Below are positions 11,501 to 20,942 of a stretch of DNA of 64,000 nt, piece after piece (positions within the stretch are counted from its first letter, which is position 1; each line of letters begins with the position of its first letter). Source of the DNA: Imbricaverruca yamaguchii (taxonomy: Eukaryota; Arthropoda; Thecostraca; Neoverrucidae). Under the pieces are notes generated by a model. That model was not told where the DNA came from. It ran no database searches and worked only from the letters and a program-made list of their open reading frames with translations. A program made the position numbers and the translations under genes. The DNA lies in the NCBI GenBank assembly GCA_034440575.1, contig JAOTOL010001646.1, forward strand, positions 3,400,001 through 3,464,000. The letters are read 5' to 3'.

Positions 11501-11990
11501 GTCAGCCCACCATCGCTGTAACGGGTCACAGTCGTCAGCCCACCATCGCTGTAACGGGTCACAGTCGTCAGCCCACCATCACTGTAACGGGTCACGGTCG
11601 TCAGCCCACCATCGCTGTAACGGGTCACAGTCGTCAGCCCACCATTCTGTAACGGGTCACAGTCGTCAGCCCACCATCACTGTAACGGGTCACAGTCGTC
11701 AGCCCACCATCGCTGTAACGGGTCACAGTCGTCAGCCCACCATCGCTGTAACGGGTCACAGTCGTCAGCCCACCATTGCTGTAACGGGTCACAGTCGTCA
11801 GCCCACCATCAGTCGTCAGCCCACCATTGCTGTAATGGGTCATAGTCGTCAGCCCACCATCGCTGTAACGGGTCACAGTCGTCAGCCCACCATTGCTGTA
11901 ACGGGTCACAGTCGTCAGCCCACCATCGCTGTAACGGGTCACAGTCGTCAGCCCACCATCGCTGTAACGGGTCACGGTCGTCAGGCGCTG
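8588..11990 (-). repeat. 33-bp array of the exon 4 acceptor, roughly 85-100 units
   Basis: Minus-strand unit is ACGACTGTGACCCGTTACAG followed by CGATGGTGGGCTG. The first 20 nt match the intron end and the last 13 nt match the start of exon 4, so every full unit contains a complete CCGTTACAG|CGATGG acceptor. Shorter 15-18 bp units (CAGCCCACCATCAGTCGT on plus) lack the acceptor and recur irregularly. Homogeneity is high. The array fills almost all of intron 3. In the exon 4 frame each extra unit contains TGA, so using an upstream acceptor would give a premature stop. The long open frames in the array are in other frames. Confidence 0.97.
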
Positions 11991-12044
11991 CTGACGGCCG
12001 TCCGCAGCCACCCCTGGCGGTGACTGACAGGCAGCGGGTCTGGC

Positions 12045-12270
12045 ACATCCAGCACGACGTGAACGGACCGCACGTGTCGCGACCCGGTCTGGCAGGGTCC
12101 CGCCTGCCACCGGCTGACCCGACCCGACACGACCTGGCAGGGTCCCGCCGCCTAACACCGGCTGAGCCGACCCCACACGACATGGCAGGGTCCCGCACGC
12201 CTTTCACCGGCTGACCCGACCCGACACGACCTGACACCGGCCGACCCGACCCGATACGCGCCAACACGAC
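12045..12270. repeat. About 45-bp degenerate tandem repeat beside the exon 3 donor
   Basis: About five imperfect copies of CCGACCCGACACGACCTG, then GCAGGGTCCCGCC, then an ACCGGCTGA stretch. On the minus strand some copies carry CTGCCAGGTCGTGTCGGG, which resembles the exon 3 donor region CTGGCAG|GTGTGTCGCG immediately next door. The resemblance is weak and may be chance in GC-rich sequence. Confidence 0.7.
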
Positions 12271-12279
12271 GCGACACAC

Positions 12280-12502
12280 CTGCCAGCACCAGCAGCGTGC
12301 CCTTGATGGCCACCGTCATCAGCAGGTGCTTCATCACGAACGGCATGACGAACGTGAACACGGACGAGCCCATGGTGCAGACGCCGTTGACCAGGCCCAG
12401 CCGGCGCTCGAAGTAGTGGCCGAGCACGACCAGCGACGGCGTGTAGACCAACGACGCGCCGGCGCCGAACACCAGGCCGTAGGTGACCAGCAGCAGCTCA
12501 AA
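12280..12502 (-). CDS. MCT8/MCT10-like transporter, coding exon 3 (TM4-TM5)
   Basis: Minus-strand exon of 223 nt. The acceptor is CATGTCGACAG|TTTGAG and the donor GTGCTGGCAG|GTGTGT. It holds 74 codons plus one base (entry phase 0, exit phase 1). The translation begins FELLLVTYGLVFGAGASLVY, continues with TPSLVVLGHYFERRLGLVNG, then VCTMGSSVFTFVMPFVMKHL and LVLA. The PSLVVLGHYFERRLGLVNG block is the most diagnostic SLC16 segment in the window, covering TM4, the TM4-TM5 turn and TM5. It is flanked on both sides by tandem arrays, 27 nt upstream of the acceptor and about 10 nt beyond the donor. Confidence 0.9.
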
Positions 12503-12529
12503 CTGTCGACATGCGCCGCGCCGCCGTCA

Positions 12530-12890
12530 CCGACACGACACGGCACCGACACGACACGGCACCGACACGACACGGCACCGACACGACACGGCACCGACAC
12601 GACACGGCACCGACACGACACGGCACCGACACGACACGGCACCGACACGACACGGCACCGACACGACACGGCACCGACACGACACGGCACCGACACGACA
12701 CGGCACCGACACGACACGGCACCGACACGACACGGCACCGGCACGACACGGCACCGGCACGACACGGCACCGACACGACACGGCACCGACACGACACGGC
12801 ACCGACACGACACGGCACCGACACGACACGGCACCGACACGACACGGCACCGACACGACACGGCACCGACACGACACGGCACCGGCTCAG
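12530..12890. repeat. 16-bp minisatellite, about 22 copies
   Basis: Near-perfect CGACACGACACGGCAC units, with two GGCACGACACGGCAC variants near 12737-12766. It begins about 27 nt upstream of the exon 3 acceptor of the MCT gene. Unlike the exon 2, 4 and 5 arrays, it does not include exonic bases. Confidence 0.97.
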
Positions 12891-15330
12891 CAGCTGCGGG
12901 TGTGCGCGTCACGCCGCACGCACGTGGTAAATATTTAACGCCTAGCTTCACTGGCTAATGTCAGCGGTGGTGCAGGCGTGCCACCGTTCGTGAAGGCTCG
13001 CATGACAGATGGGGTAGATGTCCCGCCGGATGTGCAAAGCACAAACTTGTATTATAGTCATATGGTGCTGCATAGACAGGAACGGCTTCAGAACGGTTCA
13101 TGTCTGTCCAGATTTGCCAAGGTCCATGCACTTTTGTGGCTGTGGCGGCCAAGTCAAACCGAGCAGGATCTTTTTTGTAAGGAATAGAGGGACAGAAAAA
13201 ATAAACACCAGATGGCAGGGCAAAATTAGTTTGGAATGTGGGAGGGTTGAAGGTGCCATCGCGCCTTCTACAAAGACGTATTTTCCTCTCTAGGGGGCAT
13301 CTTTGACTGAAGCATCGTTCAGTGCGTGTGGCGGAAGTTGGAGGTTGGGTGCTGGTGACTATTTTCAGATTTTGTGGTTAAGAAAACAAAATTTCGATCC
13401 GTAAGACGGTTGGACCGGGTCACCTTAGTCCCCCGCCGTGCTCCTATGCTTGTCTTCACTTCCACTCTCATTTCTTGGCCTTGATTGATATCGGTGAATC
13501 TCGACATGATCACCCGTTATGTGGGGTAAGAGTGGAACTTGTGTACTGGGGGGGGGGGGGCTTAAGTCAAGCGTGACGCTGGCTGCGCTACTGTTGCTAA
13601 CACACAAAGATGCTCGCGAAAAAGGTAGGTGAGAATATCAACGGGGAGCTTTCCACACAGCGTTACGGTGAAGCTGGCTGTCTTCTAATTCATCAAGTCC
13701 ATACTGCGTTATGTCTCAAGTTCATAGGCGTTATGCATAACGCCTCAAGTACATACTGCATAGCGCATCAAATCACACTACATACCACATACTAGAGCCA
13801 GCTCAAGTTCCACATTACCAGTCGCCGAACGTTTTAATCCTACTTCGCGTATCAGCCATTTCAATCGATATTTTACGAGATAACATAAAAGTAAGTCGTT
13901 TGTCTTGTGTGGACGAGAATAAGTTTAAAAAATAAGACAAGAATAATTTGCAAAGAAAATAAGTTACTTGCGGTCATCTGTATTGATTAGGCAGCTTTGC
14001 GGTCCTCGCCTTTGAAAATAGGGCATATAAGTGCGAAAAGTCTTTGAACAGGGTCCTATCTTAACTTCTCGCACGGTGATAAGGTGCTTAAATGGTGGCT
14101 TCATTAATATAATTTAATAAATGACTACCTGCTAAGCCATAGATGCACTTTTGCCATCGGAAATAGGATGGACGCATTCGTTGGCGAGATATAGGATAGT
14201 CGAAGGATTACTTGAAGTATCGTATGAACCGCGCAGCGCTCCACTTGTATGAAAAGGGCGTTAGTGTGCAAAAGGTCACGTTGCTGCCAGCCGGCACGAG
14301 TACCATCAAAATGGAAAAGGGATTTTCACCGGATCTATGAATATTGGTGTTGATCTTCCGAACATATTTGAACTGTCAATCTCAAGAATATGGTTTTCCA
14401 ATGCCGCAAATAGTGTGCCAGCAAATAAGAACACCCATTTCCTTCACCTTTCACATACACACAAGCACACACACATACAACGCGACATATTTGTCATCAT
14501 TCCCTTAACTTCCATCTCACACGCACTCACACAACGCAACATATTTGTCACCTCTTCCCTCACACATCCTTTGCAGTGAATAAAGTCATCAACTTGACAC
14601 TTTCTGGGATCGCAGGAAGGTCATCAGCCGATGGACTACGCAGTGAACTGCGTCCTGGTCTAAACTCAGCGTGAGGTCGACATTAGTATGTCACCATCCC
14701 GGCGGCGATAAAAATACATCGGACGCCTGCCAAGGTTCCATCGGCGAGGGCGGCGACGGCGGCACATCATTAGATAGCGGTGACGATGTGACGCCCATTT
14801 CACGGTCGCCACGCCCATTTCACGGTCGCCACATCACCGGCAGGTATTCACTATTGATTTCAGAGGAGCATGACTTAAACAGAAACAGAAGCCCCTTTTA
14901 GCCCACAGTTTCTGTGCAAACGCATAAATCCACCTGCCGACAGGTCGCTGGTGGCCAGTTCGGTCTGGACTGCCCGGCAGCCATGGCCGGAGGTTCGCGC
15001 CAACGGCTTGGCGTTCGCACAGCTGGCACGGGTCCAGTGATTCTCTGGACCACATTCCACCATGGCAAAGGCCAACCGACACCATGAACAAGGCCGGCCC
15101 ACCACATACCATTCGCATGCCGCAACGGTGCATCATGTACATGTTGTTGCTGCATAGTGCTTTCGGTGAGAACGTGATTATCGCTTAGTCAGGACGGTGA
15201 GTGTATGCTGGCAGACTTACACGGATTAATTGTGTACGAACCGGAGACGACTATAAAAAGAACTCCAATCAACATATTAAGTAATAATCCAACTTACTGA
15301 AGGAGATACATTTATATTCGAAATATTAGG
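12891..15330. other. MCT intron 2, unrecognised sequence
   Basis: Intron without supported genes. Visible details are a poly-G run near 13549-13560, degenerate CAAGTnCATACTGC repeats at about 13695-13810, CACA-rich words at 14445-14575, and a direct 21-nt duplication of the CACGCCCATTTCACGGTCGC block near 14800-14830. Confidence 0.4.
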
Positions 15331-15337
15331 ATGCGAC

Positions 15338-16060
15338 CAGTGGCGTCGCCAAACATTTTTTTCTTGTAGTGAACAAGAATCAAAGGGGGCCTCCTGCCCC
15401 ACATGAAAAGGGAGAGCCAATTGCTTTAGGGGCCTCCTATTGATTTTCCCTCATGCTGTGCCTTGCATGTCTTGGGGCCTCGTATTCTGTCCTGGGCCCT
15501 ACTATAACCCGTTGTTTCGAAGAACTCCTTTGTTCAGCCACGTATGCCTCTTTTTCTCTTCTAGAGGCCTCCTTTTCCAAATTAAAGGCCTTCTCTCGTG
15601 TCTTGGGGGTCTCCTCCTCTGTATTTGGGGCCTCTCTATTTAACTCCTCTTCTCTACCAGGGGCTTCCTCTGTCCAATTATGGGCTTATTTCCTATATCA
15701 GGGGTGTACTCTCATTTCCTGGGCGCCTTCTTCACCCCACTTCCAGTACGATCGTCTTCACCTCCCGAACAAATGCCTAGATATAGCCCGAACATGGATA
15801 GAGTGCTTCTTTAGCAAGGACCTCTGGGATCTTCCTGAGATCTCCTACACAGATGAGCCTGGTTCATCTAAGATTTTCATTTTCTGAATTATAGCCATTC
15901 TTAGTGGAAGCCTTTCACCTTGAAGGCGCTTCAATTGTTGGCATTTGCAGGCAGGAGCCCCTCAAACGTCAAGGGGCGAGACGCTGCCTGCCTCTGTACA
16001 CAGGTTGTGGTGACTGTCCCCGCTGCCCCCCCCCCCCCCCCCCGGTGGCGACGCCACAAC
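15338..16060. mobile_element. hAT-like non-autonomous DNA transposon with 7-bp target duplication
   Basis: About 723 bp bounded by CAGTGGCGTCGCCA at the left and TGGCGACGCCAC near the right, an inverted repeat with a perfect 12-bp core. ATGCGAC directly precedes the element (15331-15337) and directly follows it (16061-16067), fitting an 8-bp target duplication with one decayed base. The interior has degenerate GGGGCCTC-spaced repeats (15430-15730) and a poly-C run at 16027-16043. There is no transposase frame. The hAT assignment rests on TIR style and duplication length. Confidence 0.7.
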
Positions 16061-16225
16061 ATGCGACACAAACAGCTGGTGGTCTGCTTCAGCAAAGCAT
16101 TCTGGCACGAACCGAATCGACGAACAAGCAATGTTTAATGTCGGCACTATTTAACAAACCCGGGACAAATATGCGCGAGGGGGCACCCGACACACCTGCC
16201 GAGAACCACCGTCCAGGCGGTGTGA

Positions 16226-16420
16226 CTCTTATTATTCATTTCACGATACATGCCCTCCACGTGCAGTGGCCATTATGGACAGTCTGGGTATAACTCACAG
16301 ATATTTACAAAGAAAGGATATATGTGTGGTCAATAGCGGGAGTAGATGCGCAACAAAAATTCGTACATCAACAAAATGCAACACCCATATCACTCTCTGC
16401 ACTACACACACACCGTGCTT
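16226..16420 (-). mobile_element. Non-LTR retrotransposon 3' end, copy a
   Basis: About 85% identical by eye to 20581-20775 (shared landmarks: GCCCTCCACGTGCAGTGGC, ACTCACAGATATTTACA, GTGTGGTCAATAG). On the minus strand it ends in an A-rich tail (GTGAAATGAATAATAAGAG). This fits a 5'-truncated LINE or SINE inserted in the minus orientation. Confidence 0.55.
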
Positions 16421-16680
16421 GCAACACGAGGTATAAACGAGTAGTTTCTGGAAGTGATAGGAAAGCGATGGCCTAAAGGTGAGTTCATAGTGTACACACA
16501 TCCAATGTGCAAGTGTTTTTTTGTGTGACTAGTGTTGTTCGTGGAGATAAGCTAGTGCATGTGGTGGTGTCTGTGCAGGGGGTGGTGGGGGCCGTTGGCT
16601 CTCCACTCCCACGCCTCGCCGCTACTGAGCACGTGCACCAGCGCTGACGATGTGCTGGCTGGGCTGGTGTTGGCAGCATT

Positions 16681-17085
16681 GTTGACAGCTCGGTGTGTGT
16701 TGTCGGGCAGGGTCGGTGTGACATTGTTGACAGCTCGGTGTGTGTTGTCGGGCAGGATCGGTGTGACATTGTTGACAGCTCGATGTGCGTTGTCGGGCAG
16801 GATCGGTGTGACATTTTTGACAGCTGGATGTGCGTTGTCGGCCAGAATCGGTGTGACATTGTTGATGGTTCAGTGGTGTGTTGTCTGGCAGGGTCGGTGT
16901 GGCATTGTTGACGGCTCAGTCGTGAGTTATTAGGCAGCGTTGGAGTGACACTGTTGACGGCTCGGTCGTGAGTTATCGGGCAGTGTTGGGGTGACACTGT
17001 TGACGGCTCGGTGGTGAATTATCGGGCAGTGTTGGGGTGACACTGTTGACGGCTCGGTGGTGAATTATCGGGCAGTGTTGGGGTG
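16681..17085. repeat. 45-46 bp minisatellite, 9 copies
   Basis: Unit anchored by GTTGACAGCTCGGTGTGTGT and TGTCGGGCAGGGTCGGTGTG. Left units carry GACAGCTCG and right units GACGGCTCGG, showing two sub-families and sequential spread. It lies in MCT intron 2. Confidence 0.93.
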
Positions 17086-17197
17086 ACAGTCGGTGGCCGC
17101 CGGCCAGCGACGGACGCCAGCAGTGGCCGAAGCCGTTGAGCCAAGATCGATTCGCAGTTCCGAGCGGCGCCACTTCGGCTTCGGGACGGCTTCGGCT

Positions 17198-17590
17198 TTG
17201 GAACGGTCTCGGGGCGGTCTCGGGGCGGTCTCGGGCGGTCTCGGGGCGGTCTCGGGGCGGTCTCGGGGCGGTCTCGGGGCGGTCTCGGGGCGGTCTCGGG
17301 GCGGTCTCGGGCGGTCTCGGGGCGGTCTCGGGGCGGTCTCGGGGCGGTCTCGGGGCGGTCTCGGGGCGGTCTCGGGGCGGTCTCGGGGCGGTCTCGGGGC
17401 GGTCTCGGGGCGGTCTCGGGACGGTCTCGGGACGGTCTCGGGACGGTCTCGGGGCGGTCTCGGGGCGGTCTCTGGCGGTCTCGGGGCGGTCTCGGGCGGT
17501 CTCGGGGCGGTCTCGGGGCGGTCTCGGGGCGGTCTCGGGGCGGTCTCGGGCGGTCTCGGAGAGGTCTCGGGGCGGTCTCGGGACGATTTA
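17198..17590. repeat. 11-bp minisatellite, about 35 copies
   Basis: Tandem GGTCTCGGGGC with 10-bp (GGTCTCGGGC) and GGTCTCGGGAC variants. The open frames rich in RDRPETAP or GGLGAVSGRS are by-products of the repeat. Confidence 0.96.
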
Positions 17591-18347
17591 TGGACGATCT
17601 CGGGACGCAAGACGTTGTCACGACCGACACCACCCTAGCGCAAGTGTCTATACGGACCTGGCTCGATGTTCTCGCAAGTTCCTGGGAATGTGCTACGATA
17701 CGATGCTACACTGCAGTGCTACGATGACGTACTCCTGTGTGTGCTACGGGTGGGATGAGACATTGTTAAAGCTCTTGCATGGGCTGAGTCTTGCTGTGCT
17801 TGAATGACCTTGGATAATTCCGCTGCTAAGCGCCTTACAATATCAAATATATTGACGTGCACTTTGTTAGCGCATCCCCTATGCACATTGAAATATCATA
17901 AGAGTATTAAACGGATTGACAACAAAATATGCACATATTCATAAATGTCGTGCACTTGTGCACTTTTGAAATATGAATATGTAGAAGACTGACTATGCTG
18001 TCAAACGTTTATGAAGGGCATGCTTGTCTTAGACATGATGAAAATAATATTTCACGTGGGAATTATGTTTTAAAAAATGGAGCCTTAAGAAAATGAAGCC
18101 TACATGAAAATTGCATTCCAGCTTTCACCGGTCAACAACCTTTGCTTGGACCACTTCACAAGTGCGGCATTCATAATCCACGCGCCACGTCACCGACTGA
18201 TAGCCGCCGCCGCATACCGACTGATAGCCGACAGCTGAGGGGGAGGGGGCATGATTTTTAGAGGCGTCCCGAACCATAAAGGTAATTTGCGCTGCCTTTA
18301 AAGCAAGTGTGCTTAGCAAGCAAAGTTAAGGCAAGTGCATATTTACG
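17591..18347. other. MCT intron 2, nothing recognised
   Basis: AT-rich intron sequence without supported features. A short direct repeat, ACCGACTGATAGCCG, occurs twice near 18190-18230. Confidence 0.4.
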
Positions 18348-19140
18348 TTAACTCGCGCCGTCTTTCCGGCCAAATCCTCCCACCCTGTCTCGGGGGGGGG
18401 GGGCGGTTGAAGACCCCATTCTAAAATCTAAACTAAGCGTCGCACGAAAATGAACGAAAAAAAATTCCCAAAAATGACGTCACCCGGGGGCTAGATTTCC
18501 ACGACTTTTCACGGTTTACATCATGTTTTTGACTCTGGGGAGTTCATTTTGGGGATATATGAAAAAAATGGAATGAGAAAAGGACAGCGAAATTGACCAG
18601 GGCTACAATTTTTTTGGTCCCCCAAAAATAATTTTATTTTTCTTGAAATTTCAAAAATTTGAGTTGTCAAGTTTTCTTAAATTTTCCTTTTCCTATGGGT
18701 ATGGCAGACTGCGAAACGTTGTTGGAAGTGAACTTGCCCTATTAAAAAATGCTTACGTTAGCCAGAATCCTTTGTTTTAACTACAATTTGGCAAATACGC
18801 AAAATTTATATATATAGTCAAAAACGAAAAAAATGAAAAATTCCAATCGTACGTTCTATTGCATCCGTAAAGATAACCAAACGTTGAAAGTTCATTAAAA
18901 TATCTGTATCCGTTAAAGCGTGACGACTGTTTGAACTTTTTTGGAGGTGACCTCACTTGACCTTGACTAACTGGTTGACCCTAGATAACCTGACCTAAAA
19001 ATTTTGAATCAGCATGTCAGATTGATGTGGGGAAAAGGTATGCAAAATTTGGGCGCGCTGCCACGCGCTGTTCGTCCGCTATCCGCGAAAAACCTGAGGG
19101 GGGGCGGTTGAAGACCCCCCCCCGAGACGGGACGGGTTAA
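18348..19140. mobile_element. TTAA-flanked non-autonomous DNA transposon, second family
   Basis: About 793 bp from TTAACTCGCGCCGTC at the left to GAGACGGGACGGGTTAA at the right. Near both ends GTCTCGGGGGGG and GCGGTTGAAGACCCC occur, in inverted order at the right end. The first bases TTAACnCGCGC resemble the family at 2297 and 60874, suggesting related mobilising machinery. The AT-rich interior with GACCT words has no coding capacity. Confidence 0.65.
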
Positions 19141-20311
19141 GGGATACCGGTGTTATATGATAGTGTGTGCGTGATGTTTTAGGCACTGAAGGCGGGGGCT
19201 GGGTGGAAGACATCTCCCGGACGTCTAAATGGTTTTAGTTTTACTTTACTCCTCCGCAAGACGCCTGCAGCCGGTGTGTGGGTGGGGAGGTGATTTTGAG
19301 AGAAAGTGACGAGAAAGTCGATCGTGCCAGGGTACCGGTATTTGCCTATTTTTGTCGAAGAGCACCGAGGTGTCTTTACCGTGCGACAAAGGAGGTCCAC
19401 GCCGCCTATCATGCCGGCCGCTGCATGATAATTGTTAGTAGAGGGTTCGTCTGTGCTTGCTATGCAGGGCTGCCAGTGGAGTTAGTACGATGTTTGATAA
19501 TTCGGCTCATTTATGTCCGCTGTGCTTCTGGATAGCCGTGTTGGGTTATGAGCTGCAATGTAATTCAGGTCATTTACATACAACGTCTCCTCTGGGTAGT
19601 TGTTTCAGGTTATCTGAATTTTTCCTTTCTGTCTTGTTTTTGTAAAGCAAGTCGGCTCATGTATGTCCGACGGTACCGCTAAATAACAACACATTTCTAC
19701 CTGGAAAACAAAATGACTCGTGTACGTCCGACGCCATGCTGGGATGGCTATTTACGTGATTCCTACGAGTGTACCGCGGGCATGCATTGCATGTTCAGGC
19801 TGGCGTTGGTGGTGTGGTGTCTGCAGTACCGCTGCTAGTTTTTCGGCGAACAGATGTAAAACAGCGATTTAAGGCGCTCCTTAAATCGCTTGAAACGTTT
19901 AACTCAGAACCCAACCGCTTTGCCAGCCACATTTGAATACCACCGCCGATCGGTGTTGCAGAGGGACGGAGTACCGCGGGCAGAGGGAGGAGCGGCATGA
20001 CGTCACCGCAGACATCTCCTACCGGATGTTCGGGGTGGTGCACGTGCGACAAACGCGAGAGAAAGGTGTTGAAAGTTGTTGGTGTCTGTATTGCGGCGGT
20101 GCACTGGAATGAACTGGGTCGAGTGAGACACGAGGGGAAAAAACCGCCGAGTGTCGCGTGAAGGACATGGCTGGGTGTTGTCGTGTTAGTTAGTTAGTTA
20201 GTTAGTTAGTTATTAGGGCTTTAGGGCGCATCGGGTGTTGTCGTGTACGGACCCATGGAGCGCAATGAACGTGACATGGACGAATGCAATAATCGTGACA
20301 TCCAATGATCT
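19141..20311. other. MCT intron 2, mostly unrecognised
   Basis: No supported genes. A TTAG microsatellite (about six units) lies at 20186-20211 and is followed by a degraded hairpin-tail repeat fragment (20209-20246). Confidence 0.4.
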
Positions 20312-20335
20312 GATGAGTAGCGTTCACATCAACTC

Positions 20336-20507
20336 GTGAAGAAGCTCACGCGCGTGCAGACGGTTAAACTCCAGGATGACACGCGGCGCACTTCAAAAAC
20401 GCTTCTCGACATCGCAATATTCAACGCCACCGACACAATTTTGGCTTGTGACGTCATGGAGGTGCACATCAGTGACCACCGGGCAGTCACAGTCACAGCT
20501 AAATATT
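20336..20507 (+). pseudogene. Non-LTR retrotransposon endonuclease fragment
   Basis: Frame reads SKTLLDIAIFNATDTILAC, then DVMEVHISDHRAVTV. The SDHxxV motif is the C-terminal signature of the APE-type endonuclease of non-LTR retrotransposons. The fragment is cut on its right side by the end of a TTAA-family element (20507-20581). No reverse transcriptase follows, so it is a dead remnant inside MCT intron 2. Confidence 0.6.
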
Positions 20508-20581
20508 TTAGAAGGGGGTCTTCAACCACCCCTCCCCCCGAGACGGGGTGGGGGGATTTGACCGGAAAGACGGCGCGGGTT
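20507..20581 (-). mobile_element. Terminal fragment of the second TTAA-family element
   Basis: On the minus strand it reads AACCCGCGCCGTCTTTCCGG, then a CCCCGTCTCGGGG block and GGTTGAAGACCCCC. This is the left end of the element at 18348-19140 in opposite orientation, about 75 bp long with no matching partner end. Confidence 0.65.
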
Positions 20582-20775
20582 ATTATTTCTTTATTTATTT
20601 ATTTAACAATACGTGCCCTCCACGTGCAGTGGCTGTTACGGACAGTCAGGGTTGAACTCACAGATATTTACAGAGAAAGGATAGATGTGTGGTCAATAGT
20701 GGGAGCAGATGCGCAACAAACATTCGTACGCCAACATAATACAATATCCATATCATTTTCCGCACTGCATACACC
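20581..20775 (-). mobile_element. Non-LTR retrotransposon 3' end, copy b
   Basis: Counterpart of 16226-16420. On the minus strand it ends GTTAAATAAATAAATAAAG, an A-rich 3' tail. The adjacent stretch to 20942 ends in TTGAATTGAATTGAATTG on plus, which looks like the tail of a different, plus-oriented insertion. Confidence 0.55.
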
Positions 20776-20942
20776 TGAATGAGGCGCTGAGAAGAGCTGC
20801 ACGTGAGAATGTTTGAGTAATGTATGCATGTGTTTCTTAATGTTTTAGTAGCCTCCTGTCCCAACCATTTTTAAGCGTTTTTTGACATTTGATGCTGAGT
20901 GTCTCTTGGGACCAATACAAAGATTGAATTGAATTGAATTGA

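Noticed and set aside
8588..11990. CRISPR array
   Set aside because: Repeats are contiguous without unique spacers and the genome is eukaryotic.
8639..12023. Frames with TRYSDGGLTTV or QPTIAVTGHSR repeats as a repetitive protein
   Set aside because: The 33-bp array keeps frames open by length alone. These frames are not the exon 4 frame, which meets TGA in each unit.
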